From an uncultured Sphingomonadales bacterium (GTDB lineage Bacteria; Pseudomonadota; Alphaproteobacteria; Sphingomonadales; Sphingomonadaceae): a DNA stretch of 56,677 nucleotides. A program made the translations under genes and the position numbers. Positions 45,264 through 55,019 of the stretch are shown piece by piece. The stretch spans positions 1-56,677 of the forward strand of contig CAINGT010000022.1 in the NCBI GenBank assembly GCA_903848655.1, read 5' to 3'. The notes under the pieces were generated by a model. That model did no database searches. It was not told where the DNA came from and saw nothing but the letters and a program-made list of their open reading frames with translations. The stretch's first letter is position 1. Every line of letters starts with the position of its first letter.

Positions 45264-47666
45264 ATGACCACCACCATCCGCTTTGCCGCGTTGACCGCCA
45301 GCCTGCTGGCAGGGGTTGCTTGCGTGCCCGCCGTTGCGCAGACGCAGACCGCGCCGCAGCCAGAGGCCGCGCCCGCCACCGTTTCGCCCGATATCGTCGT
45401 GACCGCGCAGCGGCGCGAACAGAAACTGAAAGATGTCGGCATCGCGGTCACCGTGCTGAACCGGGAAACGATCCGCAACCTCAATATCAACAGCGCGACC
45501 GATGTCGTGCGCGCAATCCCCAACTTGCGGTTCAACGCTTATGCGTCGAGCCAAGTGGTGTTCAACATGCGCGGCGTGGCGCAGAACGATTATGGCGATG
45601 AACAAGAACCGCCGGTCGCGGTCTATCAGGACGACAGCTATGCCTCGTCGATGGTAACCGCAGGCTTTCCGATCTTTGACCTCGCGCGGACGGAAGCGTT
45701 GCGCGGCCCGCAAGGCACGCTGTTTGGCCGCAACGCCACGGGCGGCGCGGTGCAGTTCATTTCCAACCAGCCGACCGACCACACCGAAGGCTATCTGTCC
45801 GCGACCTATGGCCGGTTCAACCAGACCACAATCGAAGGCGCGCTTTCGGGGCAAGTGGCCAAAGATTTCGACGTGCGCATCGCCGGGCTCTACGATCACG
45901 ACGACGGCTATATCAAGAACGTGATCCCCGGCCAGCCCGCACGCGGGGCGAACAACCATTGGGCCTTGCGCGGGATCGCCAAATGGGAACCGTCAAGCGA
46001 TTTCAAGGCGAAGCTGACGCTGCGCTATACCGAGGCCAGCCACGAACGGCAGGCGGCCATGTACACGCTGTCGCCATCGTGCCCCAATGCGCAATTGCAG
46101 GGCGAAAATCTCCCCGCCAATCAGGTGTGCGGCTATTGGAGCACTTACAACGGCAATACCAAAGGGGCGATGGCCACCGGCTATTACAACAAGTCCGTCA
46201 TTGCATGGCAGGGCGGCGATCCCTGGGCGATTGCCGCAACCGGCGATCCCGGGGTCAGCCGCCAGTTCTTTGGCGCGACGCTGCGGCTCGACGGCAAAGC
46301 CGGGCTGTTTGATCTGACGTCGATCACCGATTATCAGTACGTCAACAAGTTCTACAACGAAATGGGCGATAACCAGCCCGAATTTCCTTATGTCGAAGGC
46401 GCGACTTATACCAATGGGCCATGCCCCGGCATCGCTTCGGTAACATGTTACGCGCCCGGCACGATTTTCTATCAAAAGGTCAAGACCAACCAGGTGTCAC
46501 AAGAAGTGCGCGCGGCGACCACGCTGGGCCAGAACTATCTAGTGTTTGGCGCGTTCGGCATGTCCATCGCCAGCAACTTTGGGGCAAAATATGCAACGCC
46601 GTTTGATTTTTATGATCCGACGGTAAATTTTTATCAGAAAACGTCAAGCTATGCATTTTTTGCGCAAGATGAATTTAAGGCTAGCGACGAGTTCAAGTTG
46701 ATCTTGGGTGCACGCTATTGGCATGACCACAAGCTCGGCTGCTACAATGCCTCGGAATACTGGGGTGGATTGAATATTCATTATTGCCCCGATGGAGTCA
46801 GCTTCAAAGACCCGACCGGTGCCACGACCGGCGGCAAAGTCACCGCGGTGGGCAGCGATGCACGGCCCAATTACAGCGGGCTGACGATGCGTGCCGAAGT
46901 CGATTACAAGCCCACCACGTCGACTCTGATCTATGCCAGCTATAACCGCGGTTCGAAATCGGGCGGGTTTACGTTCGCCACCGGCACGCCGCTGGCAGGC
47001 CAAGCGACGTACGACTACCTCAACGGCATCGCGTTCCGCCCCGAAGTGCTGAACGACTATGAAATCGGCATCAAGACCAGCCTGCCTGGTCATTCGAGCT
47101 TCAACCTTGCCGCCTATTATTACGATTACCACAACTATCAGGCGTTTGTGCAAGTCGGCTATACGCAAGTGATCCGCAACTTGCCGGCCAAAGCGGGCGG
47201 GATCGAGGCCGAATTCAGCTCTCACCCGATTGCGGGACTGACGCTGAATGTGTCGGGTGCATGGCAAACCAGCCATGTTTACGATGTGGTTCTGCCCGAC
47301 AATGCCACTACCGTGACGCACGATCTGCCGCAGGCCCCGCACTGGTCGGGCAATGCGCTGATCCGCTATGAATTCGCAGCAGCGGGCGGCACCGCTTCGG
47401 TTCAGGCCGATGCGTTGTTCCAGTCGGCGATGTGCTTTACGGTCATGTGCGCGCCGGTGGAGCGCGAAGCCGCCTATGACACGGAAAATGTGCGGATCGG
47501 TTTCACCCCCAAGGACAGCGCCATCGACCTTGCGGTCTATGTCAACAACGTGTTCAACCACGCCTATCGCATCTATGCCTATGATGGTTCGTTGTTCTTT
47601 GGTTCGACCGAAGGCATTTATGGCAAACCCCGCACGTGGGGGGTGACCGCGCGCTATCACTTCTGA
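45264..47666 (+). CDS. TonB-dependent outer-membrane receptor
   Basis: Outer-membrane active transporter of 800 residues. A signal peptide (MTTTIRFAALTASLLAGVAC, cleavage after VAQ) precedes a plug domain with TonB-box-like SPDIVVTAQRREQKLKDVGI, VRAIPNLRF and LRGPQGTLFGRNATGGAVQF. The barrel ends in YGKPRTWGVTARYHF with C-terminal Phe. The start at 45264 follows AAGGGAAG; an in-frame ATG at 45240 would spoil the signal. The substrate is unknown. The downstream PQQ alcohol dehydrogenase lies 75 bp away on the same strand, suggesting that imported material is oxidised in the periplasm. A lanthanophore or chelate is a second possibility given that enzyme's metal site. Confidence 0.93.
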   Translation: MTTTIRFAALTASLLAGVACVPAVAQTQTAPQPEAAPATVSPDIVVTAQRREQKLKDVGIAVTVLNRETIRNLNINSATDVVRAIPNLRFNAYASSQVVFNMRGVAQNDYGDEQEPPVAVYQDDSYASSMVTAGFPIFDLARTEALRGPQGTLFGRNATGGAVQFISNQPTDHTEGYLSATYGRFNQTTIEGALSGQVAKDFDVRIAGLYDHDDGYIKNVIPGQPARGANNHWALRGIAKWEPSSDFKAKLTLRYTEASHERQAAMYTLSPSCPNAQLQGENLPANQVCGYWSTYNGNTKGAMATGYYNKSVIAWQGGDPWAIAATGDPGVSRQFFGATLRLDGKAGLFDLTSITDYQYVNKFYNEMGDNQPEFPYVEGATYTNGPCPGIASVTCYAPGTIFYQKVKTNQVSQEVRAATTLGQNYLVFGAFGMSIASNFGAKYATPFDFYDPTVNFYQKTSSYAFFAQDEFKASDEFKLILGARYWHDHKLGCYNASEYWGGLNIHYCPDGVSFKDPTGATTGGKVTAVGSDARPNYSGLTMRAEVDYKPTTSTLIYASYNRGSKSGGFTFATGTPLAGQATYDYLNGIAFRPEVLNDYEIGIKTSLPGHSSFNLAAYYYDYHNYQAFVQVGYTQVIRNLPAKAGGIEAEFSSHPIAGLTLNVSGAWQTSHVYDVVLPDNATTVTHDLPQAPHWSGNALIRYEFAAAGGTASVQADALFQSAMCFTVMCAPVEREAAYDTENVRIGFTPKDSAIDLAVYVNNVFNHAYRIYAYDGSLFFGSTEGIYGKPRTWGVTARYHF

Positions 47667-47675
47667 TCGTTGATG

Positions 47676-47705
47676 CCGGGCGAAAGGCGCTTGCCTTTGG
47701 CCCGG
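47676..47705 (+). terminator. long intercistronic hairpin between TonB receptor and PQQ dehydrogenase
   Basis: CCGGGC-G-AAAGGC pairs with GCCTTT-G-GCCCGG around a GCTT loop, a stem of 12 pairs with one G-G mismatch. It starts 10 bp after the receptor stop. There is no T-run, so it may partly terminate transcription or protect the upstream mRNA and so set the receptor-to-enzyme ratio. Confidence 0.6.
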
Positions 47706-47740
47706 TTCCAGCGGAGACACGGGGGCGGAGGCACGGGGTG

Positions 47741-49930
47741 ATGCGCTGGGTCAGGGTTAAACAGGTCGTTGGGTTGGTGGTGGCTGCAGCTTGCGTCGCG
47801 GGGTCCACCTTGCACGCCGGGCAGACTGATCCGGCGTCGTTGTCGTACCCGGTCGCGGCTGACGAGTGGCGGTTTACCGGCGGGGATCAGTCGGGCACGT
47901 GGTATTCTTCGCTGACCGACATCAACGACACGAATGTTGCGAAACTGGGCTTTGCCTGGGACTTCGACATGGGCACCACGCGCGGACAGGAAGCAACGCC
48001 GCTGGTGATCGACGGGGTGATGTATACCTCGGGCGTGTGGGGCCGGGTCTATGCGCTCGATGCCACGACCGGCGCGCCGCTGTGGCAGTTCGATCCGGGG
48101 ATCGATGCGGCTTCGGCGCGCAATGCCTGTTGCGATACGGTCAATCGCGGGGTGGCCTATCGCGATGGTGTGGTGTTCGTGGCGTCCGAAGATGGCCGTC
48201 TGCACGCGCTCGATGCCAAGACCGGCGCGGAACGCTGGCAGGCCGATACGATCATCAATCGCAAACAGGTCTATGCTTCGACCGGCGCGGTGGTGCTGAC
48301 CAGCGATGCCGTGGTGATCGGCAATTCGGGCGCGGATTTGGGCGATGGATCGTCACGCGGCTATATCTCGGCGTGGGATATCCATTCCGGCGCGTTCAAG
48401 TGGCGCTTTTTCACGGTGCCGCCCACGCCCGGCCAGCCGTTTGAACACCCGGAACTGGAACAGGCCGCTGCGTCATGGGGGCCACAGCGCGACGGGCGGT
48501 ATCAGAACGGCGGCGCGGTGTGGGACGGGCTGTCCTATGATCCGCAGACCGATCAGCTCGTGTTCGGCACTGCCAATGCTTCGCCCTATTTGCGCGTCAA
48601 AGCGGCGGGGGAGCGGCACGACGATCTGTTCAATGCCTCGATCATCGCGGTCAATGCCAAAACCGGGCGGATGACGTGGTTCTATCAGGAAACCCCCGGC
48701 GATTCGTGGGACTATGACGCGGTCCAGAAATTCATCTTTGCCAATCTGCCGGTGGCGGGCGAAACCCGCCGCGTGGTGATGCAGGCATCGAAAAACGGGT
48801 TTTACTACACGCTCGATCTCAAAACCGGCAAATTGCTCGCGGCGGACGCGTTTACCTATGTCAACTGGGCGAGCGGCATCGACCTCGCCACGGGTCGGCC
48901 AAACTTTACCCCGGTCGCCGACTATGCCGCCAAGCCCAAGAACGTCTATCCGTCATGGGCGGGGGGCCATACGTGGAACCCGATGGCGTTCAGCCCGGCA
49001 ACCGGGCTGGTCTATATCCCCAGCCTCGATGTGCCCAATGTCATGGTCAATCTGCCGGGCAATGGCGGCGCGCTCAGCCATCTTGAAGGGTTTTTCAACG
49101 CCAACGGGATCATTCCCGATGATCTGTACGATGCGGCGGCGCTCAAACGGCTGTTCGGGCCAGTGCCCGCGCTGGCCGAATTGCAAAAGGAACGCGGCAA
49201 GACCCGGCTGGTGCGCGAAGTGCTGAAAGCATGGGACCCGGTGGCACGCAAAGTGGTGTGGCAGCATGTCACCTCGCAAGGCGCGCGCGGCTATGACGGC
49301 GGGGTGCTGGCGACTGCCGGCAATCTGGTGGTGCAAGGGCGCGGTGATGGCACATTGCGGTTCTATGATGCGAAATCCGGCGCCCCCTTGCGCATCATCG
49401 AAACGGGCAGCCATATCATGGCTGCGCCGATGACCTACAAAGTGCGCGGCGTGCAATATCTGGCGGTACAGGCCGGGTATGGCGGTGTGGGCATCGGCTA
49501 TCCGGTGCCGCCGTCGAGCGCTGCCTATTGGCGGCAGAACACCAACCGCATCATCGTGTTCAAACTCGGTGGCGGGCCGGTGCCGGTGCCGCCCCGACGC
49601 CCCGATCCCTTCGCCTATCCTGCGCCGCCCAAATTCGCCACTACCCCGGCGATGATTGCGCGCGGCGAGGAAAAGTTCACCGAATATTGCTCGCGCTGCC
49701 ACGTGTTCGGGCCGGGGGTCACGCCCGATCTGTCGCGCCTGCCGCGCGCGGTGCATGGGCTGTTCAACGATATCGTGCTGAAGGGCCTGCTCGCGCCGGT
49801 CGGCATGGCCGCGCTCGATGACATGGTCAGCAAGCGCGATGTCGACGCGATCCACGGCTATCTGATCGACCAGCAACGCCGGGGCTATGCCGCGCAACAC
49901 AAGAAACGCACCAAAGCCCCTCCCCGTTAG
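47741..49930 (+). CDS. PQQ-dependent quinohemoprotein alcohol dehydrogenase with lanthanide-type Asp
   Basis: Periplasmic dehydrogenase of 729 residues: signal peptide (VVGLVVAAACVAGSTLHA), eight-bladed PQQ propeller, and C-terminal cytochrome c domain (EYCSRCHVFGPGVTPDLSRL, with VGMAAL as likely Met ligand). The vicinal disulfide over PQQ is Cys130-Cys131 (ARNACCDTVNRG). The catalytic Asp is D324 in GDSWDYDAVQ, and D326 two residues later matches the extra metal ligand of XoxF/ExaF-type lanthanide enzymes. The usual Glu metal ligand (GAE) reads GAD (D199), followed by a 4-residue insert. The start at 47741 has GGAGG nearby. The last codons and the TAG stop lie in a family B repeat. The alcohol substrate is unknown. 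Confidence 0.92.
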   Translation: MRWVRVKQVVGLVVAAACVAGSTLHAGQTDPASLSYPVAADEWRFTGGDQSGTWYSSLTDINDTNVAKLGFAWDFDMGTTRGQEATPLVIDGVMYTSGVWGRVYALDATTGAPLWQFDPGIDAASARNACCDTVNRGVAYRDGVVFVASEDGRLHALDAKTGAERWQADTIINRKQVYASTGAVVLTSDAVVIGNSGADLGDGSSRGYISAWDIHSGAFKWRFFTVPPTPGQPFEHPELEQAAASWGPQRDGRYQNGGAVWDGLSYDPQTDQLVFGTANASPYLRVKAAGERHDDLFNASIIAVNAKTGRMTWFYQETPGDSWDYDAVQKFIFANLPVAGETRRVVMQASKNGFYYTLDLKTGKLLAADAFTYVNWASGIDLATGRPNFTPVADYAAKPKNVYPSWAGGHTWNPMAFSPATGLVYIPSLDVPNVMVNLPGNGGALSHLEGFFNANGIIPDDLYDAAALKRLFGPVPALAELQKERGKTRLVREVLKAWDPVARKVVWQHVTSQGARGYDGGVLATAGNLVVQGRGDGTLRFYDAKSGAPLRIIETGSHIMAAPMTYKVRGVQYLAVQAGYGGVGIGYPVPPSSAAYWRQNTNRIIVFKLGGGPVPVPPRRPDPFAYPAPPKFATTPAMIARGEEKFTEYCSRCHVFGPGVTPDLSRLPRAVHGLFNDIVLKGLLAPVGMAALDDMVSKRDVDAIHGYLIDQQRRGYAAQHKKRTKAPPR

Positions 49931-50013
49931 GGGAGGGGTTGGGGTGGGGGCGGGCATCACGCTCTTACCCAGCCGATAGCCCCCACCCCCGGCCCCTCCC
50001 CTGAAGGGGAGGG
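49917..50013. repeat. family B GC-rich inverted repeat, copy 2
   Basis: A left arm (CCCCTCCCCGTTAGGGGAGG then GGTTGGGGTGGGGGC) and a right arm (GCCCCCACCCCCGGCCCCTC then CCCTGAAGGGGAGG) are separated by about 26 bp. The left arm encodes the last residues (APPR) and stop codon of the PQQ dehydrogenase. As an RNA it would form a very stable hairpin before the permease gene. Confidence 0.87.
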
Positions 50014-50050
50014 GGGAGAAACGCCATGATCAGCAGGAACCCATAGCCCA

Positions 50051-51415
50051 ATGTCACAGCCAGCCGCCCTCGCGCATTCGCTCAAGCCGCGCCACGTGAC
50101 GATGATCTCGATTGGCGGGATCATCGGCGCGGGGATCTTTGTCGGATCGAGTGTGGCGATCCACATCGCCGGCCCGGCCGTGCTGGCGACGTATTTCCTG
50201 TGTGGGCTGCTGGTGTTTGTGATTATGCGGATGCTGGGTGAAATGGCGATGGCGCGCCCGGGAATCGGGTCGTTCACCGGCTATACCTCGCTCGGGCTGG
50301 GGCCGTGGGCGGGGTTTACCAATGCCTGGCTCTATGCCTATTTCTGGGTAATCACTATCGCGGTCGAGGCGATTGCCGGGGCGCAGATGCTGATGCCGTT
50401 CATCCCGCTGCCAATGTGGGCGCTGGCGGCGCTGCTGATCGGCGCGATGACGCTCGTCAATCTGCTGTCGGTCAAGACTTATGGCGAGTTTGAATTCTGG
50501 TTTGCCAGCCTGAAAGTGGTAACGATTGTCGGGTTCATCGCGCTTGGGCTGGGGTTCGTGTTCGGGTTCGGGCCGGGGCTGGCGGCGCTTGGCCAGCAGT
50601 TTGCCGCGCATGGCGGGGCCGCGCCATCGGGGCTGGCGGTGATTTTTCTGGCCATTCCGACCGTGATCTTTTCCATGATGGGCAGCGAAGTCGCGACCAT
50701 CGCGGCGGTCGAAACCGCCGATCCGGCGCGCAATGTCGTGCGCGCGGGCCGCACCGTGGCGCTGCGTATCATGTTTTTCTATATCGGCTCGATTGCGGTG
50801 ATCCTTGCGATTCTGCCGTGGGATCAGGTGGTGCCGGGGCAATCGCCGTTCGTGGCCGCGCTGGGGCTGATCCATGTACCGGGCGCTGCGGAAATCATCG
50901 GCGCGGTGATCTTTACCGCGATTGTCTCGTGCCTGAATTCGGCGATCTATGTCACCAGCCGGATGTTGTATGAAATGGCGCAGCGCGGCGATGCGCCGCG
51001 CGTGTTCGCGGTGGTATCGGGCAGCAAAGTCCCGGCTGTCGGCATTATCGTGGCATCGCTGATCGGCTATGGCGTGGTGCTGACATCGGTAGTGTCGCAC
51101 GAAGGGCTGTTTGCCTTTCTGGTGCAGTCATCGGGCGCGACGATCTTGTGCGTCTATTTGTTGATCGGGTTGGCGCAAATCATGCTGCGGCGGCGGTTGG
51201 AGGCGGGGGGCGAAGTGCTGCCGGTCAAAGTCTGGTTGTTCCCGCTGGTCAGTCTCGTGGCGGTTGGCAGCATTGTGGCGGTGCTGGTGATGATGCTGAT
51301 TTCCCCCGAAGAACGCGGCGAAGTCCTGTTGTCAGTCGGCGTGCTGTGCGCGTTCCTGATCGCGTGGCAGCTTCGCGCGCGGCTCGGTCGGCCAGTGGTC
51401 GCCATCACCGGGTAA
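50051..51415 (+). CDS. AAT-family (GabP/AroP-like) amino acid permease
   Basis: Inner-membrane proton-coupled transporter of 454 residues and about twelve helices. LKPRHVTMISIGGIIGAGIFVGSS is the conserved helix-1 signature of the amino acid transporter family, and later EVATIAAVETADPARNVVRA and FTAIVSCLNSAIYVTSRMLYEMAQ are equally typical. The substrate is not readable; GABA, proline or aromatic amino acids are used by relatives. It follows the repeat and precedes a fructokinase gene by 79 bp. Confidence 0.92.
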   Translation: MSQPAALAHSLKPRHVTMISIGGIIGAGIFVGSSVAIHIAGPAVLATYFLCGLLVFVIMRMLGEMAMARPGIGSFTGYTSLGLGPWAGFTNAWLYAYFWVITIAVEAIAGAQMLMPFIPLPMWALAALLIGAMTLVNLLSVKTYGEFEFWFASLKVVTIVGFIALGLGFVFGFGPGLAALGQQFAAHGGAAPSGLAVIFLAIPTVIFSMMGSEVATIAAVETADPARNVVRAGRTVALRIMFFYIGSIAVILAILPWDQVVPGQSPFVAALGLIHVPGAAEIIGAVIFTAIVSCLNSAIYVTSRMLYEMAQRGDAPRVFAVVSGSKVPAVGIIVASLIGYGVVLTSVVSHEGLFAFLVQSSGATILCVYLLIGLAQIMLRRRLEAGGEVLPVKVWLFPLVSLVAVGSIVAVLVMMLISPEERGEVLLSVGVLCAFLIAWQLRARLGRPVVAITG

Positions 51416-51494
51416 AACGATTGCGCAGATCGCCAAAAGCTTTGCAGATTGCCCCCTGCCATGCCAGTGAAAGCGCGGCGGAAGAGGACAGACC

Positions 51495-52403
51495 ATGCAC
51501 AGCGATCCACGCGCGCTGATCGGGGCGATCGAGGCGGGCGGTACCAAATTTATCTGCGCGCTGGCGCAAGCGGACGGCGCAATCGTTGCACGCGCGCGGA
51601 TCGACACGCGCACCCCGGCGGAATGCTTTCCCGATATTGCCGCGTTTTTTGACCAGGCAAGCGCGGCGCATGGGCGCATCACGGCGTTTGGCGTTGCCAG
51701 CTTTGGCCCCATCGACATCGATCCGGCCAGCCCGGCATATGGCACTTTTACCACCACGCCCAAGCCGGGCTGGGCGGGCGCGCGCTTTCACGATGTGCTG
51801 GGCCGGTTTGGCGTGCCGATGCTGGTCGATACCGATGTCAATGGCGCGGCGCTGGGCGAATGGCTCTATGGTGCGGGGCGTGGGGCGCGGACGCTCGCCT
51901 ATACCACCATTGGCACCGGGGTCGGCACCGGGGTGGTGCGCGATGGCCGCTCGCTGATGGGGTTTTCGCATTTTGAAATGGGGCATATCCATCCCTCGCA
52001 TGATCGCGTGGCCGATCCGTTTCCCGGCTGGTGCCCCTATCACGGCGATTGTCTCGAAGGGCTGGTGGCGGGCCCGGCGATTATCAAGCGCTGGGGCACG
52101 AGCCTTGACCACTTGGCCGATGATGCGGCGAAGCTCGATCTGATCGGCGGCTATATCGCCGATCTCGCCGCCGATCTGGTGCTGATGCATATGCCTGACC
52201 GGCTGATCTTTGGCGGCGGGGTGATGAAAACGCCGGGGCTGATTGACGTGGTGCGCCGCCGCACCGAAGCGCGGCTCAACGGCTATGTGCGCCATGCGGC
52301 GCTCGATGCCGGGCTAACCCGCTATATCGTGACCCCCGGGCTGGGCGATGATGCCGGGATTACCGGGGCAATTGCGCTGGGGCTGCGCGCGCTTACCGCG
52401 TAA
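51495..52403 (+). CDS. ROK-family fructokinase
   Basis: Cytoplasmic sugar kinase of 302 residues, expected to make fructose-6-phosphate. The ATP site IGAIEAGGTKFICALA, the catalytic Asp in VDTDVNGAALGEW, and the zinc motif EMGHIHPSHD...PGWCPYHGDCLEGL place it in the ROK fructokinase group. GAGGA precedes the ATG. Its 3' end overlaps the convergent GH32 gene by 11 bp. Hydrolysis of beta-fructosides by that enzyme would provide the fructose. Confidence 0.92.
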   Translation: MHSDPRALIGAIEAGGTKFICALAQADGAIVARARIDTRTPAECFPDIAAFFDQASAAHGRITAFGVASFGPIDIDPASPAYGTFTTTPKPGWAGARFHDVLGRFGVPMLVDTDVNGAALGEWLYGAGRGARTLAYTTIGTGVGTGVVRDGRSLMGFSHFEMGHIHPSHDRVADPFPGWCPYHGDCLEGLVAGPAIIKRWGTSLDHLADDAAKLDLIGGYIADLAADLVLMHMPDRLIFGGGVMKTPGLIDVVRRRTEARLNGYVRHAALDAGLTRYIVTPGLGDDAGITGAIALGLRALTA

Positions 52404-53658
52404 CGGCGGCGCGCCATGTCGCCCCGTCAAGCCGGTGCTGCATCGTCAGCGCCACCATTCCGTCGTCGCTCAAAACTTCGATGCTGCCATGATCCAGCAG
52501 CAGCGTGATCGCGGCGGAGGCGGGCAGGGGGGCTGTTACCGTGTGATCGAGCGCGGGGGTGAACGGATCATGGCGACCCACCACCAGCATGTCGGCTTCG
52601 CGCGCGAGCGTGACAAAGCGCCCCGCATCGTCGTGCAATGACAGCGATCCTTGCAGATCGGCGATCAGGCCGGGTGCCACCATCCCTTCCACCCGCTGCG
52701 GCGCGCCCAACCGGGCGAGCAGCGCGGGTTCGATGCGCTGGCACAAGCCATAGCCCTGACCATCGCGCGCCAGCGATATCCGGCGCGGCGCGGACATCGC
52801 ACCGCGCCAGCCTTGCTGCGGCAGATGTTTCTGCACGGCATGGTTGCCCATCCAGCCGATCCACAGCGGGCGGCCTGCGTCATCGCGCGGGCTGTGCCAC
52901 GCGATGGCGGCGTAAAAGTCCTGACCCTGATCGGCGCAGCGCCACGGCCCTTCGGCGATGAAATGCGTGCCATCGAACCGGCCGGTGCGATAAATTGCGC
53001 CGCTGCCCGGCGCGCCGGTCAGCACATCGACTTTGAACAGCCAGCGGCGCTCGCCCGTCCCTTCGACCGGCAATTCGATCAGCAGCGGGCATTCCCACAC
53101 CGCCCCCGGCGCGCCATCGCCTGCAATCGTGCTGATCGCGGTCCAGTCGCGCAAATTGGGGGAGGTATAGAGCGCGGCGCGGTTTTCGGTCGCCAGCACC
53201 ACGGTCATGATCCAGCGCTGCGTGGCCGCGTGCCAGATGACATTGGGATCGCGAAAATCGGCAAGGCCGATATCGAGCACCGGATTGCCCGCATATTTGG
53301 TCCAAGTGCGCCCCCGGTCAGTGCTGAACGCCAGACACTGGTATTGTCGCCCGGCGCGTTCATCGGCCCCGGTATAGATTGCCACGATCGCATCGCGGCC
53401 AAACCCCGCGCTGTCGGCATGATCGATAACGGCACAGCCCGAATAGATCATCACCCCGTCGGCTTCGACCAAGGCGGGCGGCAATTCTGTCCAGTCCACC
53501 AGATCGCGGCTGACCGCATGGCCCCACGCCATGTGCCCCCAGTCTTCGCCGTGCGGGTTGAATTGATAGGCCATGTGCCATTCACCCGCGTGGTGGACCA
53601 GCCCGTTGGGATCGCTCAGCCACCCCGCGCGCGGGGCATAGTGAAAGCGCGGGCGCAT
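52393..53658 (-). CDS. glycoside hydrolase family 32 beta-fructosidase (invertase/levanase type)
   Basis: Hydrolase of 421 residues acting on sucrose or short fructans. The nucleophile motif GWLSDPNGLVHHAGEW, the transition-state motif ADFRDPNVIW and the acid/base motif VWECPLLIELP are all intact. A five-bladed propeller is followed by a reduced C-terminal sandwich domain, making it somewhat shorter than typical family members of 450-500 residues. No signal peptide is visible, so it is probably cytoplasmic. Its ATG overlaps the stop of the oxygenase-like gene (TAATG), so it belongs to the halogenase operon. Confidence 0.93.
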   Translation of the reverse strand: MRPRFHYAPRAGWLSDPNGLVHHAGEWHMAYQFNPHGEDWGHMAWGHAVSRDLVDWTELPPALVEADGVMIYSGCAVIDHADSAGFGRDAIVAIYTGADERAGRQYQCLAFSTDRGRTWTKYAGNPVLDIGLADFRDPNVIWHAATQRWIMTVVLATENRAALYTSPNLRDWTAISTIAGDGAPGAVWECPLLIELPVEGTGERRWLFKVDVLTGAPGSGAIYRTGRFDGTHFIAEGPWRCADQGQDFYAAIAWHSPRDDAGRPLWIGWMGNHAVQKHLPQQGWRGAMSAPRRISLARDGQGYGLCQRIEPALLARLGAPQRVEGMVAPGLIADLQGSLSLHDDAGRFVTLAREADMLVVGRHDPFTPALDHTVTAPLPASAAITLLLDHGSIEVLSDDGMVALTMQHRLDGATWRAAVTR

Positions 53659-55019
53659 TACGCGGGCACCGCGTCGAACGCGATATTGAGCCGCTCGCCG
53701 CCTGCCACCGGCACCGTTCCGTGCCAGACATACGACGGAAACAGCACGACGTGGCCCATCTGCGGCGCGATCATCCCGCGCGGGGGCAGATCGAGCCCCA
53801 AGTCTGCGGGCGGCGCACCCCAGTGGAAATGGCCCGCCGGGGCCGCGCCCATCGTGGCGGCATCGGGCAGCGCGACATAAAACGCCGATGACAGCCAGCC
53901 GAGGGGATGGCTGTGCGTAACATTGAACCCGCCCGCATTCAGCCGCACCGACCAGCTTCCCGCAATCAGCAGCGGATCGCGCGGGCGCGACAGCAAAGGA
54001 TGGCGCGGATCGGGCGGTGGCAGCGCGGCGACATGCGCGCGCACCGCATCGAACAGCGCCGCCCGCGTGCGCGCGATCACTGGTTCGTGCCGTAACAGCA
54101 CCGAACGATCGGTCTGCGTGCCGCCGCGCACCGATTGTTCGGGATAAGCCTGCGCGGCGGTGTGCAGGCCGCGCAACACGTCCGCCAAATCGCGCAAATC
54201 ATCGCCCGACAGGTCCACCCGATGCGCGCGGACAAAGGCCGGATCGCCCTCCAGCCAATCGGCCTGCGGATCGCCGAGCAACCGCCACGCCGTCGCGAGA
54301 TAGGGCCACGCCTGCCGCGCCCCCGCGCCGTTCAGCATCGCCAGCGCGCCATCGCGCGCCTGCTCCGCATCGCCCCGCCGCAGCGCCAGCCGGATGCGCG
54401 CCAGCCGCAGAAAATCGTCGTCGCCATCGCCGATGCGGTCGAGCAACGCGCCGCAGCGGTCGAGCGCGCCCACTTCGCCCGCCAGAAATATCCGCGCCGA
54501 CAGCAGCGCGCGGGTTTCGCCCAGGTGCCCTTGCGCTTCGTCGAGCGCCGCCTCGGCGCGGGGCCAGTCGCGTACTTGCGCCAGTGCGCCGAACCAGCCC
54601 AGCCACAGCCCTGGTTGCGCGGGATGGGCGCGCGCCGCCGCTGCCCAAGCGCGGTCAAAGTCGGTCATCTCCCCCGCCACCCAGCGCAACGATGCCAGCA
54701 CGCGCAAACCGTCGAGCCAGTCGGGCCATTGCGCTAGCGCCGCCACCAGCGCGGCTTGCGCCCCCGCCGGATCGCCTTCGGCGGACAAAGCAAGCGCGTG
54801 GTTGCGCACGGCATCGCGGTTGGCCGGTGCCAGCGCGCGCGCGCGGGCAAACAGCGGGGCCGCACGATAGCCGCGTTCAAAGCGCACTTGCGCATACAGG
54901 AACGCGATGCGCGGATCATCGGGTGCCTGATCGCGCGCGGCTGCGAGTGCGGCATCGGCTTCGGCCATGCGCTGCGCGGCGCGATGGGCCAAAGCCACAG
55001 CCACCAGCGGTTCAGCCAT
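53658..55019 (-). CDS. TPR-rich protein with C-terminal 2OG-Fe(II) oxygenase-like domain
   Basis: Predicted cytoplasmic protein of 453 residues. The first 250 or so residues form Ala-rich helical repeats resembling TPRs ([39 protein letters not shown]). The last 190 resemble the putative 2OG-Fe(II) oxygenase family, with [17 protein letters not shown], the segment [20 protein letters not shown] and [10 protein letters not shown], which supply the likely metal His and 2-oxoglutarate Arg. The substrate is unknown. The ATG at 55019 overlaps the halogenase gene by 8 nt; the gene is coupled to GH32 by TAATG. Confidence 0.82.
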   Translation of the reverse strand: MAEPLVAVALAHRAAQRMAEADAALAAARDQAPDDPRIAFLYAQVRFERGYRAAPLFARARALAPANRDAVRNHALALSAEGDPAGAQAALVAALAQWPDWLDGLRVLASLRWVAGEMTDFDRAWAAAARAHPAQPGLWLGWFGALAQVRDWPRAEAALDEAQGHLGETRALLSARIFLAGEVGALDRCGALLDRIGDGDDDFLRLARIRLALRRGDAEQARDGALAMLNGAGARQAWPYLATAWRLLGDPQADWLEGDPAFVRAHRVDLSGDDLRDLADVLRGLHTAAQAYPEQSVRGGTQTDRSVLLRHEPVIARTRAALFDAVRAHVAALPPPDPRHPLLSRPRDPLLIAGSWSVRLNAGGFNVTHSHPLGWLSSAFYVALPDAATMGAAPAGHFHWGAPPADLGLDLPPRGMIAPQMGHVVLFPSYVWHGTVPVAGGERLNIAFDAVPA

